Source of the DNA: JALZMG01 sp963844175
GTDB lineage: Bacteria > Actinomycetota > Acidimicrobiia > Acidimicrobiales > Ilumatobacteraceae
Direction: 5' to 3'
Length of the DNA: 64,000 nucleotides
Assembly: GCA_963844175.1 (NCBI GenBank)
Contig: CAWJNE010000001.1
Span: forward strand, 124,001 to 188,000
A program made the translations under genes and the position numbers. Positions 36,098 through 44,414 of this stretch are shown one piece after another (position 1 is the stretch's first letter; each line of letters starts with the position of its first letter). The notes under the pieces are model-generated. The model saw only the letters and a program-made list of their open reading frames with translations. It did no database searches and had not been told where the DNA came from.

Positions 36098-38713
36098 ATG
36101 CCCGGACGGGCGCTGCTGATCGGGAGCCAGACCGGCGGATTGTCCGGCGTCCACGCCGACGTGGAGGTGATGGCCGACGCCCTCGTCGGTCACGGCTTCA
36201 TCGCCCGGTCGCTCACCGGTCCGGAGGCAACGGCGGACGGGATCGTCGCCGCCTACCGCGACCTCATCGCCGACACGGCTACCGACGATGCGGCAGTCGT
36301 CTACTACTCGGGTCACGGAGCTCGCGTGCGCAACGCGATGCGAGCGCGGGACCCGAGTCAGCCGGCCTGGCTGCAGTACGTCGTACCGACCGACATCGAC
36401 GACCGCACCGACGGGCGCTTCGGTGGGTTGCTGGCCGAGGAGCTCAGCGCCCTGCAGTGGCAGCTCACCGACCGCACCGCGAACGTCACAACGGTCCTCG
36501 ACTGCTGCCACTCGGCGCGGATGTCCCGCAACCCGACCGTCATCCCGAAGTCGAACGAACGGTTCGGGTTCCCCTGGGACGCCGTCGCCGCGCGTTGGGA
36601 GCAGTCGCGAGGGAGTGCCGGTACCGGGGACGCCAACGCCTCGGCGGTGCAGGTCGTGGCGTGCGAGCCCGACCAGAGCGCCTACGAGGTCGCCGACAGC
36701 GCCTTGGGCGGGACGCACGGCGCGTTGACCGCCGCCCTGGTCACCGTGCTGCGGCGCAGCGACGCGACCAGCCTCAGCTGGAGCGAGGTCATCGAGATCG
36801 TCCGGCCGAGCGTCCTCGACCTCCTGCCGGCCCAGCGCCCCGACCTCCTCGGGTCGCCCGCCGCGGGCGACCGACTGCTGTTCTCGCTCACCACGAAGGA
36901 CACGACCGGCGTGTTGGTCGTCGTGGTCGACGGTGGCGCGGCGTGGGTCGACCAGGCCGCGCTGTTCGGAGTGGCCGAGGGCGACGTGTACGCGGTGGTC
37001 GCCCCCGGCGGGGACGTGCGTGCGCCGTTGACCACGGCACGAGTCGACCTCGTCGCCGGCGACCGGGCTCGGCTGCGTCTCGACGGCTGCGCCGTGGCCG
37101 ACCTCCCACCCGCAGTGCTCGCCCACCCGGTCGAGGTCAGCTTCGGCCGGCGGCCGGTCGCCATCGTGCCCGCCGACGCCCCGAGCGGAGGTCCACTGCG
37201 CGAGGCCGTCCGCACCTCGGCGACGGTGCGCCTCGTCGATGCCGGCGAACCAGTCGCGCTCTTGGCCACCGTCCGGGTGGACGACCGGGGCCTCGAACTA
37301 CTCGACGCCGGTGGCGCCGCGTTGACCGCCGATCGGATGCCGGCGACGGCGGCCGGTACGGCTCGCGTCGTCGAGTCGTTGCACAGGCTGGCGCGGGCGA
37401 CGCACGTGCGCGAGCTGGTCGCCGGCAACGCTGGAGCGTCGCTGGACGACGACGTCGAGATCAGCTGGTCGCGGCTCGATCCGACGACCGGAGCGGAGAC
37501 CCCGGTGGGCCAGGGCGAGCACCTCTTCGACCTCGACGCCATCGTCGTCCGGGCCACGAACCACTCCTCGGCCAACCGCTACGTCAGCGTCATCGACATC
37601 GGGTTGACGGGCGCCGTGACCCTCATCACGACCGCCCAGCCGTCGGGCACGACGATCGCCGCAGGCGAGACGTTGGTCATCGGCGAGGGATCCGACCACG
37701 TCGTGCGGGGCATCGAGCTGTTCTGGCCACCGGAGCTGCCGACCGATGGACCGCGTCCGGAGACGATGCTCGCGCTGGTCGCCGATGCGCCCATCGACGG
37801 GCTGGCGCGGCTCGGCCAGGCCGGCATCAGGACGAGGAGCGCCGCCGCCCCCGATCGACCGAGGAGTGCCGTCGAGCGGCTGATCGACGACCTCTCGGTC
37901 GGTCGCCGAGACGCCCGTCCGCTGGCGGCGATGGCGTCGCCGCCGACGCGCTACCGCGCGCACCGCCTCGACGTCCTGCTCCACCCGGTCACCCGGCCGC
38001 CCACCGCCGACGAGCCGTCGTTCGAGGTCGACGAGCGGCCCGACCCGACCTTTCGGCTCGTCGTGCCGCGGGGTACCCAGCCGCCGGAGCACGTGTCGGT
38101 CCGCCTCGCTGACCTCGTCGTGCACAGCAACCGGGCGCTGCTGGCCGCCAAGGTGCGCGTCGACTTCCTGGTCGTCACGGCGCCGGTCGATGGTGGTGCT
38201 GTGCCGTTCAGGGCGGAGACGGTGTTCTTCGATCGCGTCCGCGATGGCGATCGGCTGCCCCTCGACCACCTGCTCGTGTACGACGGACCGGTCAGCCGGT
38301 TCCTCGACCTCGCCGTGTGGGTGTCCAAGGCCGATCAGCGCGAGGTGCACCTCGCCGAGCTGCTCCACGCCGAGCTGGACGATGACGCCGTCGCCGGGGC
38401 GGTCACGAGCCTGGCCGGGCTGGCGGTCGCCGCGCCCGCTGCCGCAGCCGTCGCCGGGTCGGCTGCGGCGGTGGCCACGCTCGTGCGCACCGGCGCCCGC
38501 CTGCTCGACGCCATCACCGGAACGAGCATCGGCGTGTACCGCACCTCGCTGCTCCCCCACGAACGGTTCGGCGCCGGCGACCCCGCCCAGCGCCACCCGG
38601 CCGCGGGCTCGATCCGGGCCCAGGACATGTCATTGGCCTACGAGGTCATCGACGCAGCAACCTCGACCATGGCTACCTCGCTCGATTGTGGCTACCTCGA
38701 TTGTGGAAGGTGA
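36098..38713 (+). CDS. Caspase-like (metacaspase, C14) protease with C-terminal extensions
   Basis: 871 residues. ATG 36098 follows GGGAGGTGGG. Residues 1-260 are a caspase-hemoglobinase fold: the catalytic His is H73 in YYSGHGARV and the Cys is C137 in VLDCCHSARM. Around residues 460-540 a segment (DLDAIVVRATNHSSANRYVSVIDIG) resembles DUF4384, often attached to bacterial caspases. A beta-rich domain follows at about 660-760, then an Ala/Gly/Val-rich hydrophobic stretch (about 770-800) that could enter a membrane. The final 15 residues come from a duplicated TCGATTGTGG sequence. It is followed 6 bases later by an LCAT-like lipase gene, so the two very likely work together. The target is unknown. 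Confidence 0.82.
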   Translation: MPGRALLIGSQTGGLSGVHADVEVMADALVGHGFIARSLTGPEATADGIVAAYRDLIADTATDDAAVVYYSGHGARVRNAMRARDPSQPAWLQYVVPTDIDDRTDGRFGGLLAEELSALQWQLTDRTANVTTVLDCCHSARMSRNPTVIPKSNERFGFPWDAVAARWEQSRGSAGTGDANASAVQVVACEPDQSAYEVADSALGGTHGALTAALVTVLRRSDATSLSWSEVIEIVRPSVLDLLPAQRPDLLGSPAAGDRLLFSLTTKDTTGVLVVVVDGGAAWVDQAALFGVAEGDVYAVVAPGGDVRAPLTTARVDLVAGDRARLRLDGCAVADLPPAVLAHPVEVSFGRRPVAIVPADAPSGGPLREAVRTSATVRLVDAGEPVALLATVRVDDRGLELLDAGGAALTADRMPATAAGTARVVESLHRLARATHVRELVAGNAGASLDDDVEISWSRLDPTTGAETPVGQGEHLFDLDAIVVRATNHSSANRYVSVIDIGLTGAVTLITTAQPSGTTIAAGETLVIGEGSDHVVRGIELFWPPELPTDGPRPETMLALVADAPIDGLARLGQAGIRTRSAAAPDRPRSAVERLIDDLSVGRRDARPLAAMASPPTRYRAHRLDVLLHPVTRPPTADEPSFEVDERPDPTFRLVVPRGTQPPEHVSVRLADLVVHSNRALLAAKVRVDFLVVTAPVDGGAVPFRAETVFFDRVRDGDRLPLDHLLVYDGPVSRFLDLAVWVSKADQREVHLAELLHAELDDDAVAGAVTSLAGLAVAAPAAAAVAGSAAAVATLVRTGARLLDAITGTSIGVYRTSLLPHERFGAGDPAQRHPAAGSIRAQDMSLAYEVIDAATSTMATSLDCGYLDCGR

Positions 38714-38719
38714 ACACTG

Positions 38720-40141
38720 ATGGCCGACCGACTTCCCGTGGACGACGTCGTCGTCCTGTTGCCGGGGATCCTGGGCAGCGTGCTGGAGCGCGACGGCAAG
38801 GAGGTGTGGGCGTTGTCGCGCGGCGCGGCGTTCCGCGGCCTGATGTCGCTCGGGGGCAGCATCAAGGACCTGCGTCTCGGCGACGACGATCCCGACGTCG
38901 ACGACCTGGGTGACGGGGTGCGAGCGACCCGCCTGATGCCCGACGTGCACTTGATCCCGGGCTTCTGGAAGATCGACGGCTACGGCAAGATCAAGCGCTG
39001 GTTGTTCGACCGCTTCGACTTCGAGGACGGCGTGAACTGGTTCGACTTCCCCTATGACTGGCGGCGCGACAATCGCGTGGCCGCTCGTCGGCTGGCCGAA
39101 CAGGTGCCGGCATGGTTGGCCGGTTACCGGGACCGACCCGGCAAACAGGACGCCAAGCTCGTCCTCGTCGGGCACTCGATGGGCGGCCTGGTCGCCCGCC
39201 ACTTCCTCGAGGTGCTCGGCGGGTGGGAGGAGACGAAGGCGCTGCTGACCTTCGGCACGCCGTACCGGGGGTCCTTGAACGCCCTCGACTTCCTGGCCAA
39301 CGGTTATCGCGAAGGGATCGGGCCGTTCAAGATCGACCTGTCGGACCTGCTGCGCTCGTTGACCTCCGTGTACCAGTTGCTGCCGACCTACGCCTGCGTC
39401 GAGGAGGGCTCCGGGCTGGTCGCGGTCGCCGACGCCACCCGTCTCCCGCCGAGCGTCGACGCCGCCCGTGTTGCCGCCGCAGCCCGGTTCCACGGCGACA
39501 TCGCTGCTGCCGTCGAACGCAACGGCGGGTACGGCCGCTACCTCATCACGCCAGTCGCCGGGATCTTCCAGCCGACGAAGCAGTCCGCTCGGGTGAGCGC
39601 CGACGGGGGCGTCGAGCTGCGGATGGATCTCGACGGCGACGACGATGCGGGCGACGGGACGGTGCCCCGGGTCTCGGCCACGCCCATCGAGCTGTCGGAC
39701 ACGCAGCGCGAGGTGTACGCCACCGAGAGCCACTCGGCCCTGCAGAACGTCGACTCGTTGCTGGTCCAGCTGGCGGGGCTGCTGACGTGGGAGCCGCTGA
39801 CCGAGCACAAGGGCTCACCGTTCGACGGGTTCCGGTTGACCGTCGACGACCTGCTGGTGCCGGGTGAGCCGTTCGACGTCGAGGTGGCGACGGCGGCGCC
39901 CATCCTCGACGTCGGCGTGGTCGTCGAGAACGTGGACACCGCCGAGCGCAGTGAGGTCGCCGGTTCGATCGGCGTCGACGGCACTGCGCACGTGACGATC
40001 CCGCCACAGCAACCCGGGATCTATCGGATCACCGCCGAGGATCGCGATCAAACCGGCGTGCGGTCGGTGCAGGACCTGGTCGTGGTGGCCGACGAGACCG
40101 TCGCCGAACGGGTCGCCGAGACCGACACCACCACCGCCTGA
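38720..40141 (+). CDS. LCAT-like phospholipase/acyltransferase with C-terminal Ig-like domain
   Basis: 473 residues, no signal peptide. VVVLLPGILGSVLE at the start, FPYDWRRD, the nucleophile S153 in VGHSMGGLVAR, TFGTPYRGS, the acid in GDGTVPRVS and the His in ESHSALQN follow the order of the lecithin:cholesterol acyltransferase family, which includes phospholipases A. Residues about 370-460 look like an immunoglobulin-type beta sandwich. It probably hydrolyses membrane lipids. It is encoded directly after a caspase-like protease, suggesting proteolytic control or a two-component lytic system (inference). Confidence 0.82.
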   Translation: MADRLPVDDVVVLLPGILGSVLERDGKEVWALSRGAAFRGLMSLGGSIKDLRLGDDDPDVDDLGDGVRATRLMPDVHLIPGFWKIDGYGKIKRWLFDRFDFEDGVNWFDFPYDWRRDNRVAARRLAEQVPAWLAGYRDRPGKQDAKLVLVGHSMGGLVARHFLEVLGGWEETKALLTFGTPYRGSLNALDFLANGYREGIGPFKIDLSDLLRSLTSVYQLLPTYACVEEGSGLVAVADATRLPPSVDAARVAAAARFHGDIAAAVERNGGYGRYLITPVAGIFQPTKQSARVSADGGVELRMDLDGDDDAGDGTVPRVSATPIELSDTQREVYATESHSALQNVDSLLVQLAGLLTWEPLTEHKGSPFDGFRLTVDDLLVPGEPFDVEVATAAPILDVGVVVENVDTAERSEVAGSIGVDGTAHVTIPPQQPGIYRITAEDRDQTGVRSVQDLVVVADETVAERVAETDTTTA

Positions 40142-40160
40142 CGGCGCGGGCGCGCGGCAG

Positions 40161-40658
40161 TCAGCCCGCCTCGGCGGCGACTGCGGCCCACGCCGCGCGC
40201 AGGTCCTCGACCAGCGCGGCGCTGATCTCGGCCGCCGCCTCGTGCGGCTCGACGGCAGCCACCTCGGCCGACAACCACGGGTGGCAGGCCTCCACCTCCG
40301 CCGTGGTCGGCCGCTGGTGGATCCGCCGCTTGCCCCTGAGCTTGAACTTGAAGTGCTTCACGGCGTTCGTGGCGTACACGCCGGAGCGGTCGACGCCAGC
40401 GTCTCGTAGGCAGGCCCAGAGGACCGCGCCAGCCGGACCCACGAAGGGGTGGCCCTGGCGGTCCTCTTGATCGCCCGGCTGCCCACCGACCAGCATCAGG
40501 CGCGAACGGCTCGCCCCTTCGCCGAACACTGTGGCATTGGCGCCTTCGTACAGCGGACAGCCGGTGCACGACGCTGCGGCGGCGGCCAGTTCGTCCACCG
40601 AGGCATCGTGCGGGACGAACGGGCCGGCGGTGCCAGCGGCGCTTCGTCGGGCGGTCAT
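40161..40658 (-). CDS. UdgX-type uracil-DNA glycosylase with internal deletion
   Basis: 165 residues from the ATG at 40658. CTGCPLYEGANATVFGEG (cluster cysteines), GQPGDQEDRQGHPFVGPAG, TNAVKHFKFK and the UdgX-specific loop KRRIHQ are clear. The first motif normally reads GEQPGDQED; here the Glu is Gly. After CHPWLSAEVAAVEPH the sequence jumps to a C-terminal helix (ISAALVEDLRAAWAA). The LGATAA strand and HPSSILR loop, with one cluster cysteine region, are missing, about 45-55 residues. Family members are about 200-215 residues. In-frame deletion between two PH codon pairs is a likely cause. It is probably inactive. Confidence 0.78.
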   Translation of the reverse strand: MTARRSAAGTAGPFVPHDASVDELAAAAASCTGCPLYEGANATVFGEGASRSRLMLVGGQPGDQEDRQGHPFVGPAGAVLWACLRDAGVDRSGVYATNAVKHFKFKLRGKRRIHQRPTTAEVEACHPWLSAEVAAVEPHEAAAEISAALVEDLRAAWAAVAAEAG

Positions 40659-40730
40659 CGCCGGGCCGTACCCGTGCGTTCGATCGGCAACCTGACGTTT
40701 GCTGTGGTGCGGGCCGGTCAGAATCCTCCA

Positions 40731-41267
40731 ATGAGCGACGAGGGTCGGCCCGACGACGACTTGGACGACGAGGACCGGGACCTCCACGAACTCGACGACC
40801 GCACGCACCGCAAGGAGCTGCGTCAGCGCTATTACGGCCTGCTGCAGGAGCTGCGAGTGGTGCTGCCGGGGGTCCAGGTGCTCGTCGCCTTCCTGCTCAC
40901 CGTCCCGTTCTCCCAGCGCTTCCCGGAACTCGATGACTGGGGGCGCCGGGCCTACGGCGTCTCACTGATCGCCTCGATGCTGTCGGTGATCTGCTTGCTC
41001 ACGCCGACCGTGTACCACCGGGTCGCGAGGCGAACCGAGCGCACGGCTCGGTTGCGGTGGGGCATCCGGATGACGATCGCGGGGCAGTGGCTGATCGCCG
41101 TGGCCCTCGTCTCGGGGTTGTGGTGCGTCAGCCGCCTCGTCTTCGGGTTCCGGGCGGCCTGGGTGATGACGACACCGATCGCGCTGGCCATCGTCGCCTG
41201 CTGGCTGCTCCTGCCGAAGCTGTCCGGCAGCGACCCCGACACCCGGCCGGACCGGCACGAAGCCTGA
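40731..41267 (+). CDS. DUF6328 family membrane protein
   Basis: 178 residues from the ATG at 40731. The start is acidic (DEGRPDDDLDDEDRDLHELDDRT), then come four membrane segments (VLVAFLLTVPF, SLIASMLSVICLL, WLIAVALVSGLW, IALAIVACWLLL) with the YHRVARR loop between the second and third. This layout, including QVLVAFLLTVPFSQRF, matches the DUF6328 family of unknown function. It is divergent from the UdgX gene. Confidence 0.75.
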   Translation: MSDEGRPDDDLDDEDRDLHELDDRTHRKELRQRYYGLLQELRVVLPGVQVLVAFLLTVPFSQRFPELDDWGRRAYGVSLIASMLSVICLLTPTVYHRVARRTERTARLRWGIRMTIAGQWLIAVALVSGLWCVSRLVFGFRAAWVMTTPIALAIVACWLLLPKLSGSDPDTRPDRHEA

Positions 41268-41286
41268 CGTCCGACCGGGCCACCGG

Positions 41287-41760
41287 TCAGTTCGGATTGA
41301 TCGTCCGGCCGTCACGCACCGTTCCCGGCCACCCACCGGTGGGCATCGGTCGGGCCTCGATGAACGCCTTGAACCGGCGGAGGTCACGCGACGCCCGCGC
41401 CTTGACGATGCCCAGCCGGTCGCCGACGCGTTCGATGACGTCGCCGGGCTCGAAGTCGAGGTCCAGGGTCACCTCGGTGCGATCGACCCCGAGCTCACGG
41501 AACGTCACCTGACCGCGGTTGGAGGTTCCCGACGTGGCCTGCCACGCAACCTCCCGGTTCGGGTCCTGACGGACGATCTCGGCGTCCCACTGACGGGTGA
41601 CACCGGCGATCTTCGCCTCCCAGCTCAAGTGGGTGTCGTCGGTCTGGCGGACGGACTCGACGCCCTCCATGAACTGGGGGAACTCTTCGAACTGGGTCCA
41701 TTGGTCGTAGACCATGGTGATCGGGCGTTCGACCTCGACGGTCTGGATGGTGGTCGACAT
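41287..41760 (-). CDS. SRPBCC (polyketide cyclase/dehydrase) family protein
   Basis: 157 residues from the ATG at 41760, which follows GAAGGAG. VERPITMVYDQWTQFEEFPQFMEGVESV is the characteristic N-terminal helix-turn of the cyclase/dehydrase family, followed by WEAKIAGVTRQWDAEI and a closing helix (RASRDLRRFKAFIEAR). Such proteins bind hydrophobic ligands; actinobacterial members are often stress-associated. The function is unknown. Confidence 0.85.
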   Translation of the reverse strand: MSTTIQTVEVERPITMVYDQWTQFEEFPQFMEGVESVRQTDDTHLSWEAKIAGVTRQWDAEIVRQDPNREVAWQATSGTSNRGQVTFRELGVDRTEVTLDLDFEPGDVIERVGDRLGIVKARASRDLRRFKAFIEARPMPTGGWPGTVRDGRTINPN

Positions 41761-41819
41761 GTGTTCGACTCCTTCGGGCGTTCTGGGGATTTCGACGCGC
41801 CTACCCGACCCGTCCGATC

Positions 41820-42683
41820 TCACACGCCGACCGCTCGACGATCGTCAGGTCGTCCGAGGGTTTCCGGAGGGGAAGCCCCGCAACACACCCTCCGATGCAG
41901 CAAACCCTCCGATGGGTCAGCGGGGGCGGACCCGTAGGCGCACGAGGTGGCGCCGGCCAACCGCTTCCGCAGCCACATCGCATCGGCGACGGCGTGGCCA
42001 CCGATGTCGTTGTTGAAGTAGGCGTAGACGTCGGTGCCCTCGTCCAACCAGTCGCGCAGGCGGTGCGCCGTCCGCCACAGCCGCCGACCGGTGTACGCAC
42101 CCGCGTAGGCGTGCCGGCGGGCATCGGGGCCGTGGAACCGGACGTAGGTGAAGTCGGCGGTGCGCACCCACGGATGTTCGGGCAGCAGATCGTGGAGGCA
42201 GAGCGCCGCGCCGTGACGCTGCAACACGGCGAACACGTCGTCGTGGAGCCAGCTGGCGTCGCGCACCTCGAGCGCCCACCGATGGCGACGCGGCGCCGCG
42301 TCGAGGAACTCGTCGAGCCGGCCGACGTCGCGTCGCCAGCGCGGGGGCAGCTGCACGAGATTCGGCCCGAGCGACCCTCCCAGCCGCTCGACACGCTCGA
42401 GGTGTCGCGGCAACCACGACCGGGCGTCGCGCAACTTCATGCGGTGCGAACCGAACTGGCCGACCTTGACGGCGAACACGAAATCTGGCGGCGCCTGGGC
42501 GGCCCAGCCGTCGACGGCCGAGGCGGCGGGCAGGCGGTAGAAGGTGTTGTTCAGCTCGACGGAGTCGAAGCGCTCGGCGTACCACTCGAACCATCGGCGG
42601 GCCGGCAGCTCCCGGGGGTAGACGACACCGCGCCAGTCCCGGTACGACCAGCCCGAGCAGCCGACCCGCGCCCGCCCTACCAA
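41820..42683 (-). CDS. DUF72 domain protein with repeat-derived C-terminus
   Basis: About 287 residues from a TTG at 42683, overlapping the stop of the CDF gene by 7 bases. GCSGWSYRDWRGVVYP, FDSVELNNTFYRLP, VKVGQFGSHRMKL, LVQLPPRW and YAYFNNDIGGHAVADA are all DUF72 (TIM-barrel-like, YecE) motifs. The last 30 or so residues after LRKRLAG do not resemble the family and are encoded by a hairpin repeat element (41851-41917), which also supplies the region just before the stop. The insertion probably replaced the original end. Function unknown. Confidence 0.82.
   Translation of the reverse strand: MVGRARVGCSGWSYRDWRGVVYPRELPARRWFEWYAERFDSVELNNTFYRLPAASAVDGWAAQAPPDFVFAVKVGQFGSHRMKLRDARSWLPRHLERVERLGGSLGPNLVQLPPRWRRDVGRLDEFLDAAPRRHRWALEVRDASWLHDDVFAVLQRHGAALCLHDLLPEHPWVRTADFTYVRFHGPDARRHAYAGAYTGRRLWRTAHRLRDWLDEGTDVYAYFNNDIGGHAVADAMWLRKRLAGATSCAYGSAPADPSEGLLHRRVCCGASPPETLGRPDDRRAVGV
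41851..41917. repeat. Dispersed hairpin repeat element, copy 1
   Basis: Imperfect palindrome beginning TCCGAGGGTTT and ending AAACCCTCCGATGG, with an inner GGGGAAGCCCC hairpin. Its reverse complement closely matches the element at 51733-51815 (shared GAGGGTTTGCTGCAT and GGGGCTTCCCC). It lies inside the 3' end of the DUF72 reading frame. Confidence 0.75.
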
Positions 42684-43615
42684 TCGACCTCGGTGCAGCC
42701 GGTGTGGCTGGACGGTTCGACCTGGAAGGTGCCGTGGCTGATCGAGTAGCCGACGGCGAGGAGCTGGCGGGCCGAGTCGAGCACGCCGTGGGCATCGGCT
42801 CCGTCGTCCGTGACGAGGTGGGCGGATGCCGCATCCATGTCGGACGTCAGCGTCCACACGTGGAGGTCGTGCACGCCGACCACCCCCGGGATCGCCGCCA
42901 GCTCGTCGTGCAGTCGGGCCAAGTCGATGCGCGCCGGCGCCGACTGCAGCAGGATGTGCACGGCCTGGCGGCCGAGGCGCCAGGTGCGCGGCAGGATCCA
43001 CAGCCCGATGGCCGCACCGACGACCGGGTCGATCCATGTCCAGCCGAACAGCTGCAAGGCGACGGCGGCGACGATCACGCCGACCGAACCGACGGCGTCG
43101 CTGAGGACCTCGAGGTAGGCGCCCTGCACGTTCAGCGATTCCTTGGCCCCCTGGCGCAGCAGGGCGAACGACACGAGGTTGGCCACCAGGCCGACCACGG
43201 CGACGATGAGCATCGGCCAGCCCTGCACCTCGGGCTCGTCGCGCAGCCGGTCGACGGCTTCGACCACGACGAACACGGCTACGCCGAACAGCAGCACGGC
43301 GTTGACCAGCGCAGCCAGGATCTCCAGTCGGTACAGCCCGAACGTGTGCGGGCTCGGCGTGGTCCGTTCGGCCCGGGCGTGGCGGTCGGCGAGCTGGATC
43401 GCCGCCAAGGCCATCCCGAGCCCGATCACGTCGGTCAGCATGTGGCCGGCGTCCGACAGCAGGGCGAGGGAGTTGGTGACGAAACCGGCGACGGCCTCGA
43501 CGACGAGCACCACCAGCCCGATGGCGAAGGCGATCGCCAATCGCTTGCGATGGCGGGTGCCCGACCGCGCCAGGCCCGCCCCGTGTTGGTGGCCGTGGCC
43601 GTGGTCGCCGGTCAC
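42677..43615 (-). CDS. Cation diffusion facilitator (zinc/cobalt efflux) transporter
   Basis: 312 residues. The His-rich start (GDHGHGHQHG) precedes six membrane segments. ALLSDAGHMLTDVIG (TM2) and EVLSDAVGSVGVIV (TM5) carry the H-x3-D and D-x3-D type metal-site residues of CDF antiporters, and a cytoplasmic C-terminal domain has GVVGVHDLHVWTLTS. It exports Zn2+ or a similar cation in exchange for protons. The downstream DUF72 gene overlaps its stop. Confidence 0.93.
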   Translation of the reverse strand: MTGDHGHGHQHGAGLARSGTRHRKRLAIAFAIGLVVLVVEAVAGFVTNSLALLSDAGHMLTDVIGLGMALAAIQLADRHARAERTTPSPHTFGLYRLEILAALVNAVLLFGVAVFVVVEAVDRLRDEPEVQGWPMLIVAVVGLVANLVSFALLRQGAKESLNVQGAYLEVLSDAVGSVGVIVAAVALQLFGWTWIDPVVGAAIGLWILPRTWRLGRQAVHILLQSAPARIDLARLHDELAAIPGVVGVHDLHVWTLTSDMDAASAHLVTDDGADAHGVLDSARQLLAVGYSISHGTFQVEPSSHTGCTEVDW

Positions 43616-43674
43616 CGCGGCGATCGTACCGCTCGGTCTCCGAGCGTCCGTGGCCGCGCCTGGTCGCTCGCTCG

Positions 43675-43767
43675 GTGTCTCGGGCTGGTCGCTCGCTCGC
43701 CATCGACCAGCGCTCGCTCGACACCGGCCACCGTCAGCTCAGTGTCTCGGCCTGGTCGCTCGCTCGC
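43675..43767 (+). repeat. Direct repeats upstream of winged-helix gene
   Basis: GTGTCTCGG(G/C)CTGGTCGCTCGCTCGC occurs at 43675-43700 and 43742-43767, with further partial copies of CTGGTCGCTCGCTCG (43660) and GCTCGCTCGAC between. They fill the 167-base divergent gap between the CDF gene and the gene at 43783, ending 16 bases before the latter's start. Binding sites or simple sequence expansion are both possible. Confidence 0.7.
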
Positions 43768-43782
43768 ATAGCGTCGTCTGGC

Positions 43783-44409
43783 GTGACGCACCAGTCCGAT
43801 CCGACGTTCCACACGCTGCACGCCGTCCGCCTGCGCGGGCGGGCCACGACCGAGGCGGTCACCCACTCCCTCGGCACGGCGGCGGGCGAGGTCGAGCACC
43901 TCCTCCAGCAGGCGGCCGAGGCCGGCCACCTCAAGTACCGCGAGGGCCGGGCCGCCGGCTGGTCGCTCACCCCGGAGGGCCGTGACGCCCACGCCGCGTT
44001 GGTCGCCGCCGATCGCGAGGGGTGCGGCGCGGCGGAGAAGATCCGCGCCGCCTACCAGCAGTTCCTCGGCATCAACCAGGAGCTGATCGGGGTCTGCACG
44101 AACTGGCAGGTCAAGCCGGACGGGTCGATGAACGACCACGCCGACGCCGACTACGACGCCGGCGTCATCGCCGACCTGGGGGCGATCGACGAGCGCGTGC
44201 AGCCGGTGTGCACGCAGCTGGCGACGACGATGCTCCGCTTCGGCGGGTACGGCGGACGCCTCGGCGAGGCGCTGGACAAGGTGCGCGCCGGCGAGACGCA
44301 GTGGTTCACCAGCCCGGCCTGCGACTCGTACCACACCATCTGGTTCGAGCTGCACGAGGACCTCCTGCAGACCCTCGGCATCGAGCGGGCCAAGGAGCAG
44401 CCCCACTGA
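43783..44409 (+). CDS. Winged-helix protein with C-terminal helical domain, probable regulator
   Basis: 208 residues from the GTG at 43783. Residues about 8-70 look like a winged helix (LHAVRLRGRATTEAV, LGTAAGEVEHLLQQAAEAGHLKY, WSLTPEGRDAHAAL), ending like MarR-type proteins. The C-terminal half (LIGVCTNWQVKPDGSMNDH, ATTMLRFGGYGGRL, FTSPACDSYHTIWFELHEDLL) is not recognised. It converges with the SDR of the P450 cluster and is the nearest candidate regulator for it. Confidence 0.7.
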   Translation: MTHQSDPTFHTLHAVRLRGRATTEAVTHSLGTAAGEVEHLLQQAAEAGHLKYREGRAAGWSLTPEGRDAHAALVAADREGCGAAEKIRAAYQQFLGINQELIGVCTNWQVKPDGSMNDHADADYDAGVIADLGAIDERVQPVCTQLATTMLRFGGYGGRLGEALDKVRAGETQWFTSPACDSYHTIWFELHEDLLQTLGIERAKEQPH

Positions 44410-44414
44410 CTCGT

